A DNA stretch of 34,043 nt. Source: Candidatus Kuenenia hertensis (GTDB lineage Bacteria; Planctomycetota; Brocadiia; Brocadiales; Brocadiaceae). The notes beneath the pieces are model-generated. The model ran no database searches and was not told the origin of the DNA. It saw nothing but the letters and a program-made list of their open reading frames with translations. Location of the stretch: NCBI GenBank assembly GCA_021646465.1, contig SOET01000043.1:1-34043 (forward strand). The letters are read 5' to 3'. The position numbers and the translations under genes were made by a program. Shown here piece after piece: positions 34,009 to 34,043 of the stretch (its first letter is position 1; each line of letters starts with the position of its first letter).

Positions 34009-34043
34009 ATGCTATATTTAACCCTTGAAGAAAGAGAAGTGTA
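34009..34043 (+). CDS. Start of a gene cut by the window edge
   Basis: ATG 34009 follows AAAAGGG at good spacing and reads MLYLTLEEREV to the window end. MLxLT at the N-terminus is reminiscent of CsrA-type translational regulators, but eleven residues cannot identify a family, and the EEREV part does not clearly fit. Confidence 0.45.
   Translation, partial: MLYLTLEEREV

Noticed and set aside
1-34043. tRNA, rRNA or riboswitch
   Set aside because: No cloverleaf, rRNA core sequence or known riboswitch motif was recognised by eye in any gap; a covariance-model scan could still find one.

Overview
The window reads like a low-to-mid GC, Gram-negative-type genome with lipoproteins, a periplasmic adaptor/ABC exporter and TolQ-like envelope machinery. 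The gene mix and the abundance of REP-type palindromes would suit an anammox planctomycete (Brocadiales), but that is an inference from general resemblance; nothing in the window is taxonomically decisive.

Region A (1-10710) is a heavily remodelled type I restriction-modification locus, all on the + strand with stop/start overlaps. It holds the 3' part of hsdM, an ORF6N protein, a second copy of the hsdM 3' end, a YhcG-type PDDEXK nuclease, hsdS, a REP-associated transposase (RAYT), an hsdR-head/hsdS-tail chimera, a chain of small hairpins, another hsdS tail, a DUF4062/Bergerat-fold protein, a frameshifted hsdR and a YgjP-type metallopeptidase. Each accessory gene sits at an hsd gene boundary beside a duplicated end of an hsd gene, so the operon appears to have grown by recombination between variants. 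A 28-bp palindrome is inserted in frame in both hsdM and the RAYT and encodes almost the same ten residues in each. hsdM lacks its methyltransferase domain in this window and hsdR is frameshifted, so the system is probably not working as it stands.

Region B (10843-14968) is ordinary housekeeping: urocanate hydratase, pterin-4a-carbinolamine dehydratase and RecG.

Region C (15152-26395) is the most interesting part. It is a co-directional set of nine genes: two lipoprotein-like proteins, a membrane-anchored TPR protein, a membrane-anchored protein with five PEGA-like repeats and an FGE/SUMF1-fold domain, a small acidic exported protein, a MotA/TolQ/ExbB-type channel subunit, an Hsp70/actin-like protein with an FHA-like tail, and two related single-TM coiled-coil VWA proteins. 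The two VWA proteins share an N-terminal membrane segment with a conserved Asp. I do not recognise this as a named system. The architecture suggests a proton-motive-force-driven envelope apparatus in which the VWA proteins take the ExbD/TolR/MotB role. A MacA/MacB-type exporter (26444-29668) follows on the same strand.

Region D (29716-34043) has a class V aminotransferase on the - strand, a divergent DinG-type helicase fused to an N-terminal JAMM/RadC-like domain, a perfect AT-rich hairpin with a T run after it, and the first codons of another gene at the right edge.
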